NCBI GenBank assembly: GCA_020726505.1
Contig: JAHLEZ010000005.1
Location: forward strand, 2,728,001 to 2,792,000
Source of the DNA: Leptodontidium sp. MPI-SDFR-AT-0119
Lineage: Eukaryota > Ascomycota > Leotiomycetes > Helotiales > Leptodontidiaceae
Length of the DNA stretch: 64,000 nt
Reading direction: 5' to 3'
Positions 36,264 to 48,238 of this stretch are shown here, piece after piece. Each line of letters begins with the position of its first letter. Position 1 is the stretch's first letter. A program made the translations under genes and the position numbers. The notes beneath the pieces are model-generated. The model made no database searches, had not been told where the DNA came from, and saw only the letters and a program-made list of their open reading frames with translations.

Positions 36264-37767
36264 ATGCACATCTCCCTCCTCCCATTTCTCATCGCTGCAA
36301 CTTCAGCAGCAACAATCGATAGTCGGCAGAACCTCTCTGGAAGTAATGTCTGCAGAACCGTCGCCGGACAGATCAAAGGCCAAGTGTACTACCCTTTGGC
36401 GTTGAGTTCCAATTACAACGATGACCTCCAGCATTACATGACTTCGTCTTCGGCCAGGTCGACGTGCGTTGTTGAGGTAGCTGATGCGAAGGATGTTTCT
36501 GCTGTGATGAAGATCATTGCTGCAACAAGGACGCCGTTCGCTATCAAGTCTGGTGGCCATGCTTCTAATCCTGGATTCTCAAGTACGACTGGTGTACATA
36601 TCTCGCTGGTCAGACTCAATCAAGTTACGTTGTCTTTTGACAAGAAGACCGTAGAGATTGGCACTGGACTGGTAAGCGTCCATTCGATCTCGACCTAGTT
36701 CTAGGTATACTGCTGATAACATGTAGCGATGGACTGAAGTGTACGATGCTCTCGATGGATCAGGCGTCCAAGTTGTAGGAGGTCGAGTCGTCGGTCCTGG
36801 AGTCGGTGGCCTCACTCTCGGCGGTGGCTACTCCTGGCTAACAAATCAACACGGCTTGACATGTGATACTGTCGTTGCATTCAACATCGTCCTTCCAAAC
36901 GGCAACATCACCAAAGTAGACTCCCGCCAGGCTGATCTATTCTTCGCTCTCAAAGGCGGCCTGAATCGCTTCGGAATCGTAACAAGCATTATCTTCAAGA
37001 CATTCCCTCAACCAAACCAAGTCTACGGCGGTATTGAAATCTACGGTTCTGATGCCCTCCCCGATCTCATCAAAGCAACCGAGAGATTCCAAAACGAGAA
37101 CACCGATCCGAAAGCCCAACTCATTCTGACAATCAACGGCGGCATTCTCCCCCTCGCCATTCTCATCTTATTCTACGACGGTCCTACCCGCCCAGCAGCT
37201 TTCAATCCCTACAACGACATCAGCGGCCTCTCCGTCTCAACAGTAAAGACCCAATCATTCGCCTCCTTCGCAAAAGGCACACCATCCAACCTCCAAGCCG
37301 GCCACCGCGGCGCCTTCCACACACTCATGACGACCGGCCTAACCGAGGCCTTCCTGACAGCAGTCCGCAACGAATCTAGCTACTACGGAACCCTCGCTCT
37401 GCTCAACAGCGGCACATTCCTCTCCTACGACGTCGAGCCCTTCCTTAAATACGGCGAATACGCGACTGATTCCGCATTTCCTCATTCCAGTTCCTCCTTG
37501 CCACTTAACTTGTATTTTGCATGGGATGATCCAGAGAAAGATGCCTTCTGGAGGGGCATCATGCAGCAGAGTGTTGATACTTTGACGGAGGTTGCGAAGA
37601 AAGAAGGGATTTTCAATGCGGCTGATCCGGCGTATCCGAATTATGCGCTGGATACGTATTCAGGTGCACAGCTTTACGGGGCAGCGAATGCGAGAAGACT
37701 GAGGGCTATCCAGGCGAGAGTTGATCCGAATGGTGTTATGGGTCTTGCTGGTGGGTTCAGGTTCTAG
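36264..37767 (+). CDS. Secreted FAD-linked oxidase (berberine-bridge-enzyme-like)
   Basis: Two exons, 36264-36671 and 36727-37767, joined in phase 0; 482 aa. A signal peptide spans about residues 1-16 (MHISLLPFLIAATSAA). The FAD-binding (PCMH-type) domain has KSGGHASNPGFSS at about residues 94-106, where the His is the usual covalent flavin attachment site, and GPGVGGLTLGGGYSWLTNQ, then LPNGNI. The position where bicovalent members have Cys is not a Cys here, so attachment is probably through His only. The carboxyl BBE module ends in ARVDPNGVMGLAGGF. Such enzymes oxidise sugars, alkaloid-like compounds or secondary metabolites outside the cell or in secretory compartments. The substrate cannot be told. 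Intact. Confidence 0.9.
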
Positions 37768-39539
37768 ATATGGAGTTATTTGCGTTATGTTTTGATAACT
37801 GTTGATATTAAAGCGACGTTTCTTGTATAAGGTCACCAAGGCGTGAGATGTATTGAATTTGGGAGAGCTGATTTGAATTACCTGTCACAGATATGGGCGA
37901 AAAAACAATGCCTTCAAAGACTGTTTCCAAACTTGTCGATATCCCATCGATCCTATACATAATTTTTCACGCAGAGAGATATGTAGACTTCGTAATTTGT
38001 AATTACAGGAGATACCCTGCTAGGAAAAACTGCTACTTATGTCTGGGTACCGACATTTTATGAACCAGGGAGTGCCATGATTCATTTTCGGTACAAAATT
38101 GTGAGAAGTCCCTGAACCTGATCGTATAGAACTCAAAAAATCTTTTATCAGGCTAGTAGTGGCTTCATCGCACCTCCCCAGCACACCTTGTTGCCCCCTG
38201 TCAGGATCAATCTCCCTTTGGTATTGTTCCCTTATGTTCAAATCCGATGCTCAATGCCCAAAAGAAAAGTTGCTGCATGCAACTCCAAAATCGCTTCGAC
38301 CTGCCTTCCGTTATTAACTGGTCTTTGTTTGGGGAAAAAACAATGGCTCGAGAAATTGCTTTCTATAAACCTACGTGGGTGCCACGTGGGTGTCTCGTGG
38401 GCTCCCAGAGATTCCATTCGAATAATGAGTTCCAGCTCTCCCAAGGATAGCCAACTGTAGAATTAAACGCATTCAAACAATATTTCCGCAACGGATATCT
38501 TTCACGTCATCCCCCCCAATCGGTATTAAGAAATTCATCACTAAGAGAACAATACCAAGGGGGCACAATATCAAGGAAATCTCAATTAGCGAAATCAATA
38601 TTGCGGTGCAGAAGCTCTTTCTTGCCACGCCAAAACCGCATTCCAGAAACTCTATATATGACCTTCTCTCGTATCCCGAATTTCATCTAACAGTTCCGAA
38701 AACATAAGCAACCACACAGTAACTTGACAAGAATTATTATTCGGCGACATGTTAAGCTATCCATCTTCATCACTTTTGTTGCGCCAAGCCCAAACGATCC
38801 AAATGCCGTTTTCCACCGGAACATAAAGTTTACTTTAAAGCCAACTACTTCTACTTCGAGTGTAGCTACCCTTACTTCGAGCCCCCTTGCACCGACAGCA
38901 ACTGCGTCAACCTGTCTTATGCCGGGCACATGGTGTTCCAACGAGTGCATCCACAAATCTTTTCTGGTGATTGCTCACCCAAATACCTCTCTATACGTGC
39001 ACTGGGAAAGCGCCTAGAATTGCTCTGAGATGTTCTCGGGTGCCTTATCTTTCTACCGGGCAGATTCCGAGTGTTTTTCCTGGGACGTGAAAGCGTTGTG
39101 AGCAACAGGTACGAAACGGGTCCCGATATATGCGGGGTATAGTGACATGGTGGATGGTATGAAGACTTGAGTTTGAAGTTGGATTCATGGATTCGGTGGT
39201 ATCGTTGTGAGATGGAATAGGTTTTGGATTAGTCGTGAGGTAGAATGCTTCCACATCTTCATCTGAAAACAGGTAGTTTGAGAAATGAAATCTTTGTCTC
39301 CTGACTCTCCCCAATTTCGACTAACCACTAAACAATCTATGATCTGTTGAATTGTAGGTTCAGCGTCTATAAACTGACCATAACTTTTGCTCCTTGAAGA
39401 TATCCCAAATCGCAACGTCATCGGACAGAACAGCCTCTATCTAGACCTTTGAAAGAGAATATTCGCGGTAGCCTCAAAAGTATTCTGAACGAAGTACATA
39501 ATTCTTCATTGATCATCCATTGAATCATGTAGAGATGAT
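37768..39539. other. Intergenic region, no supported gene
   Basis: About 1.8 kb between convergent genes. On the minus strand near 39420-39100 a few protein-like stretches (FIDAEPTIQQIIDCL, SDEDVEAFYLTTN) sit around a possible acceptor. They could be a remnant, but no complete model can be built. Confidence 0.45.
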
Positions 39540-40560
39540 TTAATATTTGTGATATTTCCTTACAAACTCGTTGACATTTTGCTCAACATCCTGCTGGTGC
39601 GAATAGCTTAAGACATGCTGACCTCCCTCAATAATAAGTAGACGAGCATCCACAGATTTCGTGAACAACTTGATCTCTTTCTCCGCACTTGCAACTGGGA
39701 TCAGTGCATCCATGGTTCCCTGATACTGGTGTGAGCATGCAGTGACATGAAGCCATAAACGTCGTGGGATCCTGCTTACATGTAACCAAAGCACTGGACA
39801 CCTAACATACTCAAGCCTGCCGTGGAGTCCGTCCCGATCTCTCATACTGATGACAGCCATTCTCAGAGTCCTTCTCCCTTCATCTCCTCGATAGCTGTCT
39901 TTAATTGCCCTTCTCCAGAAAGTTCTCGTCTCGTCATCGCAATCCTTTCCAAAATCAATATCGATGCAAAAGTCACAAAACTGATCATCCAACACAAATT
40001 CAGGTGTTGGGACCATGGAAGTCCAGGCATCAATCAATGCGTTGGAACCAGTGATCCCGTCCCAGCATCCAATATTGTGTGAAGCGTCGGACTCATAATC
40101 CATGAGGGCACCGATGGGAATAATTCCTTGGATCTAATCACTAGATTAACACTTGTGGCATGTTTAAACTGAAAGGATTCGCAGTGTTATTTACTCTGTC
40201 TGGCCCTATCAATGACATACGGACGGTGATCCAGCCCCCTTGACTAGTGCCGAAGACGAACGCTTTCGTGATGCCCAGAGCATCCATGAGCTGAATGTTG
40301 ATAATAGCGGTGTCCCAGTAAGTGAAGGTGTCATTCTTGGTTTTCGTTGCACCGTGCCCAATGACATCTATACCCAGCAAATTCATCTTGTCTTCAAGGA
40401 ATTGACTCTTGTAGTGCATAGCGTAAGCCTTGGATGACATGGCAAAGCCATGGATGAGGATCAGAGTCGGCTTCGACTTGTCGTAAGGTCGTGGCATCTG
40501 ATATCCAACATCAGTGCCGCCCAAATGAGGGACGCGAATAATTTTTGTGGTCGATGACAT
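39540..40560 (-). CDS. Alpha/beta hydrolase
   Basis: Three exons, 40560-40195, 40133-39780 and 39719-39540, all joined in phase 0; 299 aa. Family landmarks: oxyanion-hole HGFAMSS near residue 37, the nucleophile elbow GTSQGG near residue 104, the acid-bearing WLHGTMDALIP after the last intron and the catalytic His in GGQHVLSY near the end. The order and length fit a single-domain serine hydrolase without a leader, so it is probably cytosolic. I placed the last acceptor after TATCAG because this restores the family WLHGTxD motif. A TATATA box lies 55 bp upstream of the ATG. It may act with the neighbouring oxidase and SDR; substrate unknown. Confidence 0.87.
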
Positions 40561-41089
40561 CGCAAAGGTGTTCTAACAGCTTGGGATGTCTTTTGGGCGG
40601 GGAAGTCCACATTATATATCGTGAGGAGGGCTTTTTAGCAGGTGCCGAGAGGGATGACGCCTATCAGAATATGACAGGATCGGACTTAAGAGATGCCAGG
40701 ACATCCGGAAGCTGGACCGTACCAAGACTGGCCCGAAAAGTTAGAATGTGCTTTCGTTCATGCATCCAAGAACTCTAAATAATGCCCCTCTTATGTGTAA
40801 TCGTCGTCTTGCTTCGGTTAGCGGTATCCTTCGAGGCTAAGAAGACAATGCACTGCATTGCCGTATATGAGAAGGAGGGGTCGAGACGGACGTCAGCGGT
40901 GACAACGCCGATGTAAAACAATCAGTCATTGGCTACAATTAAGCCGTGTGAGTCACTATGGGGGAAGGAGAGCATAAAGTAGACAGTAGATAGCATTTTC
41001 TTTGTGGCCATGACTGCTATCGCCGATTGACAACCATGCATGAGTGGAGACATCTCAAATTGCCCAGAAGTCATTAGTGGTTACGCTTT
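40561..41089. other. Promoter of the hydrolase and 3' flank of the SDR
   Basis: Both flanking genes are on the minus strand. Apart from the TATA box, no other gene or site is evident. Confidence 0.5.
40613..40618 (-). promoter_or_regulatory. TATA box of the alpha/beta hydrolase
   Basis: TATATA located 53-58 bp upstream of the hydrolase ATG on the minus strand. Confidence 0.5.
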
Positions 41090-41878
41090 TTACCCCGCCA
41101 TCCCAAATTGAGACAGGATGGGCTGGAAAGCACCCCTCCAAGCTTGAACTCCCATAGCGGAAAACCCGGTCGATATCTCCTTCAGATCCTCCCCACTCTC
41201 CAAAGCAGCAATCACAGTCTTCATGTACTCATCGATCGGCATTGGCGAGTTGGCACTTGTCTGTCCACCTTGGGCCTTGAACGTTTCCTCGCGGATTTTG
41301 AGATCCAGTTCGGTGTCAACATATGGCGGGGTGAGCTCAATAACTTTGACATTAGTCTTAGCCAATTGTGTTCGCAAAGTAACCGTGAACTGGTGGACGC
41401 CTGACTTCGTGCCGTTGTAGACGGGGTACTCTGCAAGAGGTATATACGCGAGTGCAGAAGAAACTGGCATGAAGGTCGTAGGACGCTTGAGGGACAACAA
41501 GTGCGGAATGACAGTCCTGGCAATGACTAATGGGGCAGTGAAATTGGTCGTAATTTCTGACACGATCGATGCAACAGTTGAGGTCGAAGCATCCGCAAAT
41601 TTCAAAGTCTCCATCTTTCCAGCCATGGTAACCACTGTGTCGAGTGCTGGGTAAATGGCGAAGAGTTCAGCGAACTTGGACTCGATGGCTGAGATGTTCT
41701 CGACGTCAAACTCGAAGATATCCAGGCCTGGGAGCTGAGCTGCAAGAGTTTGCAGGCGCTCGAGACGGCGACCCGCGGCAATGACTTTCTTTCCTTTGGA
41801 GTGGAAATAGCGAATAAAGGCTTCTCCTATACCAGATGTAGCTCCGAGGATCAAGATGGTGCCGATGTTGGCTGTCAT
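41090..41878 (-). CDS. Short-chain dehydrogenase/reductase
   Basis: Single exon, 262 aa. It has the classical SDR layout: cofactor-binding GATSGIGEA at residues 12-20, an Arg pair at the end of the second strand (AAGRRLERL), which favours NADP(H), an acidic DVEN turn, catalytic Ser at 140-141 (MPVSSALAY) and the YNGTK motif with Tyr154 and Lys158. Length is normal for the family. It resembles the DltE/YdfG-like branch acting on small alcohols or ketones. No leader, so cytosolic. A TATAAAA box lies about 118 bp upstream. Intact. Confidence 0.92.
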   Translation of the reverse strand: MTANIGTILILGATSGIGEAFIRYFHSKGKKVIAAGRRLERLQTLAAQLPGLDIFEFDVENISAIESKFAELFAIYPALDTVVTMAGKMETLKFADASTSTVASIVSEITTNFTAPLVIARTVIPHLLSLKRPTTFMPVSSALAYIPLAEYPVYNGTKSGVHQFTVTLRTQLAKTNVKVIELTPPYVDTELDLKIREETFKAQGGQTSANSPMPIDEYMKTVIAALESGEDLKEISTGFSAMGVQAWRGAFQPILSQFGMAG

Positions 41879-41993
41879 TTTGGAAATTGGTGCAGTGGAC
41901 GCGAAGTGTTTGCCTGAGGTGTGGAGATGATATATCTGGAGAGCAGATGTTGACTGAAGAGCGAATTGAAAGGCAAGAGGACGAGTGAGCTGG

Positions 41994-42000
41994 TTTTATA
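41994..42000 (-). promoter_or_regulatory. TATA box of the SDR gene
   Basis: TATAAAA on the minus strand, about 118 bp upstream of the SDR start codon. Confidence 0.5.
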
Positions 42001-42414
42001 TTATTTCTGAAGGACTATCGTTAATGTCGTCTCTAACTCCAAGAATCCTTATCCTCAAAATGAATCTTAAACGCTGACAATATTACAAATTCCATGCTGG
42101 TCTGTCAGCTCTGTCGGCTCTGACGACTTTGGGGAATGATGTTTTTTCGGAGATGGACTTGCATTTTATGGCCGAAAAGCAAAATTCCTTTAGGATACCT
42201 AGTACTTTCTGATTCTTACTAGCTTCGTGGCTTGATTATCAATTAGGATCAAAAGAGTCGACGGGATTCACCCATATATCTTGACACCTGACTTTGCAAG
42301 GGCACCTGGGCAAGGGGCATTGTGTATCTACGGAGTCGGTCACAGGTACAGATAGAACCAAGCTAGTAATTAAGTATCACTTTACCCCTCTAGGAAACCG
42401 ATAAGATCAACCCA

Positions 42415-42770
42415 CAGAAATGGCCCAGGCTTGGTATAGCTTAGAAGTCAACGGCAATGATTTTGCGCCATTTCTTTTCCAAGCCCAGCTGCTCATCAAG
42501 TCCTCCTCGGATCTGAACTCTCGGCCGAGGATCTCTTCGGCTCCGTTCTTTAGTGAGTAAAGTATTGCCAGAGTTCCGAAGAACCAGAAGGACTTAGTCC
42601 AGTAAGCACCAACAAGTTGAGACCAATGAGAAACAACAGCTCAAACTCCTATCACCGATAGCTGTATGCATGTCATTGCCTACCTCCGCAATCCCGCTGA
42701 GTGCTTCTTCACCAGCAAACCTATCCAAGACACGCAGAAATATTTCTTCAAACCTCTTATAATAGCAGCC
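42415..42770 (-). pseudogene. Faint coding remnant, unknown
   Basis: On the minus strand, RFEEIFLRVLDRFAGEEAL and then, in another frame, FWFFGTLAILYSLKNGAEEI and LMSSWAWKRNGAKS look like pieces of a protein. There is no start, the frame changes at least once, and a stop ends it at about 42415. I do not recognise it; it may be chance. Confidence 0.22.
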
Positions 42771-44446
42771 CTATTAGTCTAGTTTTACCCTACCAGCTAT
42801 AATTCAGACACTAAATCAAGGTTACAGTTCTTGCTGTGCAATGGGTGAATCAAAGGAATAGTCGTTAGAAGTGAAATATGTCTTCGTCCAGCATTGGTGA
42901 TGACTTCCTGAATGTGTCATCACGAGTAGATGACAACTCGTGGCTCACATTTGGCATAGCTCGCCAAGGTAATCCATGCAACTTGCTTACTGTGTTGGCG
43001 CCGAGCCAGGGTTTATTTATTTCGAGGGACCCATTAAGCGACAGTTCTCCAACAGCCTTACCCCTGTGGAAGACAGAATTTGGAGCGGGGTTATGAGGGG
43101 CATTCTAGATTTCTTACATTCCTTGAATCTTTGGACATGCAAGTTCATTTGCACTAATGCCGTTACATGCAAAGTGTATCTCAATTCACGTGGCTGCTGC
43201 CTCTATTTTCACCACAAAGGACTCGACGAAATCGAGGGCAAGAATTGAGAGCAGTTTGGCTGACCAACTTTTGTTCTGAGACAGTAAAAGTTGAGGATTC
43301 TAATCTCGTTTTGTTGATGATGCCCGCATCCAAGGCAGCTGGTGGCAGGACTTTCTGAGTTTCATCTTCAAGGTACGACGGCAGACCATCGGTCGGAGAA
43401 CCCTAGAAAACTGGTTGGTGGGTGATCTTCAGGTAAATCCCCAGCCAAGAAACACTCTCCGAAATCCTAACTGAGGAACTTGGCTTCTTCGATTAATTAG
43501 ACTGACGTCCGATTAGAGGGCTAGTGCAATCCTTGACTTGTTGGTAAGGAAGGCTGTTGGGATTTGGCACGAAAAGCGATGGTGGGAGTAGCAGCAGCTG
43601 ATTACGTACAACCAGTTACTCATTCATTCAACAGAGATCTTCTCTTCCACGTTCAAAGGAGCGCATTTGCAAAACCTAAGCCAAAGTGTAGCCTCAGTGC
43701 TGCAATGTTTGGTTTTTCTATGCCAGCCGAGGTGTCGGTACGGTATTGTTGATGGGTCGGTCTTTCCTCGTCCCTGTCTTCCCAATTCAGCCACTGGCCC
43801 CAATGAAAGTTGAAACAAGCATGAACTTGACATACTATACTAAAGTTTCTCGAGATGTTACTATTTTGGAACATTTGTAGCGATTTCAAGACCACCTGCC
43901 TAGGAGCTCCATTTCGGTAGGTGGTTCCGATTGAAAAGTAGGCCGGCTCACGCTGTCGAGTCGGGGCCGTTAGGAAGGAGTTCAAGATCATGAAACCAAT
44001 CCTGCAATTTCCTCAGAAGAGAGTAGAGTTGGGGTACAACGTCAGGAAGCGAACGTATGGCCCAAAGGTAACAGAATGCATCCTCGCTTAGTCTGTGGGA
44101 GTCTTCATCCAAAGTAAATATGGGACCTCAGAAAGCTGCCTTAATATATCTAACCAACTCCTTCTATTTTGTTCAGCCATGTGCAGTAATGAATAAACGA
44201 CCCGCACATGCTACCGTAGATTGTAGACTAGAAAATGCCCGTCTTACACAAATCCGAGTGTATTTAAGTCTCTGGACAACAACGAACTTCTTGATGACTG
44301 ACTTCGCTTGCTTCATCAATGGTCTCTATCGTACGCCATTTTGTGAAGTCAGCTGAACCACTAGTGGCGCTCTACAGCCTCACCACTTCAAAGCCAGGTA
44401 TGGTCCTGAAGGTTGTGCAAGGATAGACGACAACCACAGATAACCA

Positions 44447-45480
44447 ATGAAAAGAGTTGTTAAACGAATTATCGGAAATTCGCGTGGTGGCGGCACTCGG
44501 ACTACTTCTCCCCAACTTGCAGAGCCAGAGGATTCTTCCAATGTCGATACCCCGCTTTGCTCGATTTGCCGGGACCTCAACTGGAACCAATATGATCGAG
44601 ATCCCGAGGACAATGGCGACGAGTTTGCAAAGCGGCATCTTGAAGTTCCTCTGGAGTTTATGCACAAGTCCGTGGGATGCAAGCTATGCGAAGGTGTAGC
44701 ATACGCCGTGGTGGCGTTTGGGAAATTGATCACTGCTGCGACGTCAAAACAAATGTCGCCCGATGTCAAACTTGGCTTATTTTTGTTGAAAACCGGGAAA
44801 GCCGAGGTGGAAGTACGGGGTGGAGACCAGTGAATAATCATCTTCTGTCTGGGATTTTATATCCCTGCGGGTACGGAGGACCCCTGCATGCTGTGGATTC
44901 AAGTTAATCAAATATACTAGGCTTGCTATCAACGTGTCGTAGCTTTAGAGTATCGACTCATCTGCTACCCAATGTTGACGTCGAAACAGCCGCTGGTTTT
45001 GTCGCTTCGCACTTAGAGGTGTGTAACTCGACGCACGTTCAGTCTCGTTCGAAAGACTCCTAAGTGCCTTCTAGGTTTGTGTATGTTCCACCCGAGGGTA
45101 ACCATACATCTATCCGACTTATCGAGATCCCGAAGTCAAGCTAAAGCTATGTCACGCTGAGCTATTGTTGGGGAGATCTATCTTCCATGTCCACAACTAC
45201 CAAATCTTCGCTGAAGGCGAGACTCGAAAACATAGCCTGGAACGATCTTCCAAAGACCTTCCAAGACGCAATAAGTCTTGTAAGAAAGTTGAAGATCGAG
45301 TATATCGGGATTGATTCGCTATGCATCGTTCAAGATGACGATAAGGATTGGAAACAAGAATCTGTGAAGATGGCCGAAATATACTCCAACGCTTACCTCA
45401 CGATCGCTGCCACTTGCGCCTCAAATGGTCAGGTCGGATGCTTTCCCCAGCGCTGGCATAGAACGATCGCATCCTGCTAG
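44447..45480 (+). pseudogene. HET-domain gene, amino-terminal and HET-core part
   Basis: Opens with a family-typical lead-in: PLCSICRDLNWNQY, then LEVPLEFMHKSVGCKLCEGV. After a broken stretch the HET core is plain: RFVYVPPEGN, RLIEIPKS, an in-frame TAA, then VTLSYCWGD, LPKTFQDAISLVRKL, YIGIDSLCIVQDDDKDW, MAEIYSNAYLTIAATCAS. It then meets a stop at 45480. The HET domain triggers cell death in vegetative incompatibility; fungi carry many copies, often broken. The stops upstream and within the core plus the split described next show this copy is not functional. Confidence 0.75.
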
Positions 45481-47130
45481 GTTTGCTGGTGGAGGGGCTA
45501 CACCACGCGCGCCACCAGCCAGCTCAAAGGACAACACTAGGACCGCTCGCTATAACCATTTCGGAGAGGTTCCTAGCCGCGACGCGCAGCGCATGACGAG
45601 GGAGGAGAAGCTGGAGGAGCGCAACCGAGCCAGAGAGAAGATGCTACGGGATGTAGATAGATACGACAGAAGTCTAGACACTGAGCCCTTGGATTAGAGT
45701 GCCGCGCTTCCTTTGTAATTTCACCTTACTGTAATTTCGGCGCTGATCGAGACGCTTACGTGCACGATTTACATCTAGCTTGTGTCTAATACCTTGTTAA
45801 AGGAATAGGGGGGGAAATAACTTCATACAAACCGTCTAGTGCTTTGCCAATCCTGCGAGTATGCGTCAGCTCTCAATACCGAGATCACCAGATCAAGTCC
45901 TGTTCCGATTATTTTATCTGTATGTACGTCAAATTGTGGTTCATGGCTACTTTCCTCAAACAAGGCTATGGGTATGTATTAATAAGTGTTTCGTCGGCGA
46001 CTGAGCATGGCATCTCACGATCCGCATATTTGCGCTTTCATTTCGACCAGTATCATATTTTCCATCCTCTTCAATGTGTTGTCCATCATTGCCGCCTACC
46101 CCAATTCTCATCCGATCCTCACTACATTATCTACCCCAACCTCTCAAAACATTGAGTCTCTGTTGAATGCTGGTATGCGGAGACTCTCTCCTGAGCCAAC
46201 AGCTATGGATACATCGACATTTGCCCACTCTCTTCCAGGCAGGAAAGCACGCCAAGCTACAATCCTGCATATCATCGTCAACGGCAGTAAACCCATCCGA
46301 GTCCTGGGTCTCTTCTTCTGCCGGGAACAAGTTATTTGGAGCGGTGAACCCGTCCGAGCCTCCTATGTCGTAGACCTCCAGACATGGCGGGAAAAACTCG
46401 CCGAGCATATCAAAGCTGCTTATCTCACAATCTTCGTCCTCTGTCGTGGACATATCGTCCATGGTGTCATCCGCCCCTAACGAGAGATCTACCGATGGGA
46501 GCTTCATTGCTAGGAAGCATTCATCCCCGAAGAAGAGATCTTCAACAATTACTTGGAGTGCAGGCTCATCCAGCAGTGTTTCCCTCTCCAGTACAGTCAG
46601 CTGATCAAGAGACGTTTGCCCCTTAACGTTCGATGCCTCACATTCGACCTGCGCAGCGTCATCACTCCCGTGCGACTCCACAGTCGGCATTCTATTCTCG
46701 TTGCTAGTTTTTGGGTGGTCTAGTAATTATGGAAGCTCTTCTGATTGTCGTGGTAGCAATGGATTGGCATATGAGTATCTTCCGTGCAATCCTAGGTTAG
46801 GCAACGGTGCCTGTTCTATATCAGCCTCGAATGTTACTAGGCTATTTCTGCGAGCGGATCCTTCTGTGTTTGTTGTATAAGGAGCAGATTCTTCATTTGT
46901 TAACTTTGCTGCCCTAGCAGCAGATTTGCTCCGTTCGCGCTGCTCAGCATAATTCTTCGCATAGACGGCATGCTCCCTTCCACGGTTCTTTTTCCGTTTC
47001 TGCAGAGTATGCTTGTCGCTATTCTGAGCGTTTGGGTGAAGTCGGTGGTCCTGGCTCGGTGGATCCTGTTCGCGGTTATCTGACCGGTAGCCATTTCGAG
47101 AACCAATCACGGAGCGAAGGTCCCGTATGC
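45481..47130. mobile_element. Foreign insert splitting the HET gene
   Basis: About 1.65 kb separate the two halves of one HET gene. The left part encodes a charged plus-strand end, RMTREEKLEERNRAREKM then DVDRYDRSLD, stopping at 45697; it looks like the tail of an element-encoded protein. On the minus strand there are two successive open frames. One spans 47110-46727 (basic, KHTLQKRKKNRGRE) and the other 46690-46127 (acidic, DDTMDDMSTTEDEDCE). A competing plus-strand frame overlaps the latter. I could not find clear terminal repeats or a target duplication, so the nature of the insert (transposon or translocated fragment) is unproven. Confidence 0.38.
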
Positions 47131-47134
47131 TTCT

Positions 47135-48238
47135 GTGGCATCTGTGAGTGAAGAGATATTCTTGCGGTTCGGCTTCGCTGCTCGATTTTGTCCCAGTTCA
47201 CATGGCCATATCCTGTTTCGATTTCAGCCGGAAAGCGGTGCTGCTTTGTGGCTACGAGCTTGGGGATTCCAGGAACGAGCTCTTTCAACTCGAACGATTC
47301 ACTTCCACGACGAAGAGATGATATGGGAGTGTCGTGAAACCCTAAGCTGCGAATGCGGGCAGTTCCGTGTTGAAAACTCATCTCGATATCTATCTTGGGG
47401 AAATTCGGAATTAATTAGACTAGCCACTACCGGAAGTTTGAACTGTAGCACAGGGCTCCCTGATCCGTTGAAAGGGTGGTTTGGCGTTGTCTCGACATTT
47501 AGCAATTTGGACATCACCTTTGAGTCTGACAAATTGCCCGCAATCTCTGGGATAGCCAATGTCATGTCAAAAAAGTTCAAGGAATCCTATATCGCGGGTA
47601 TTTGGGGCTCGGAGCTTGCCCAAGGGTTGCTATGGAGTAAGCATGGCCACCAAAAAAGCATCAGAGTCAAAGGGACTCCGAGATGCTATGTTCCAACGCG
47701 GACATGGGCGTCTGTCGAACCAGTATTTCGCAGGAGTGATGGCTTGTTGTCATCAAGAGTCAACCTTCATGCAGATCCATGCTTCATCTCGCCATCATTC
47801 GAGTCTGTTGCTCCAGTCATCAAGCCAATACTCGTCCGTGAGGAGCCTGCAGTCCAAGTGTGAGGCAAGACAATAGCGTGCAGCCTTCAACATCTGCATG
47901 AAACATTTTCGGGTGGCTATCCTGAGCATGAGCTGGCTTTCCAAGGAGAAAATTCGTACTTAGGCCTCGATATAACTTGTACGATTGAAGATGAGAATGT
48001 GAATGGCCATCTGGAAGTCCTGCGCTTGCTAGTGGGCATTTCTGACTTCGACTTTTATCCAATCTGGGAGCGTCGCTACCTCTTCCTGGACCCTTACACT
48101 GTCAATACGGCCTTGTACTTCAAAAGACGAGCACCGGTCATTACACACGAGTTGGGGTATTCGAGCTGGAGGGTCGGAAAGGTTGGTTCAGAGACCCAAA
48201 GATTCAAACGGTCGAAATCATTTGACGGATGAGGATAT
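47135..48238 (+). pseudogene. HET-domain gene, carboxyl part
   Basis: Begins in the segment that normally follows the HET core: LRAWGFQERALSTRTIHF, then MIWECRETLSCECGQF, LPAISGIANVMSKKF, YIAGIWGSELAQGLLW. The open frame ends at 47863. Further degraded pieces (CTIEDENVNGHLEVLRLLVG) run to about 48238. Together with 44447-45480 this accounts for most of a HET protein, cut by the insert between. There is no start codon of its own that makes sense, so it is a fragment. Confidence 0.7.

Larger units (their letters stand above)
41879..44446. other. Gene-poor region with one faint remnant
   Basis: Contains the SDR promoter on the left. Apart from a possible minus-strand remnant at 42415-42770, no coding sequence is supported. 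Confidence 0.5.
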
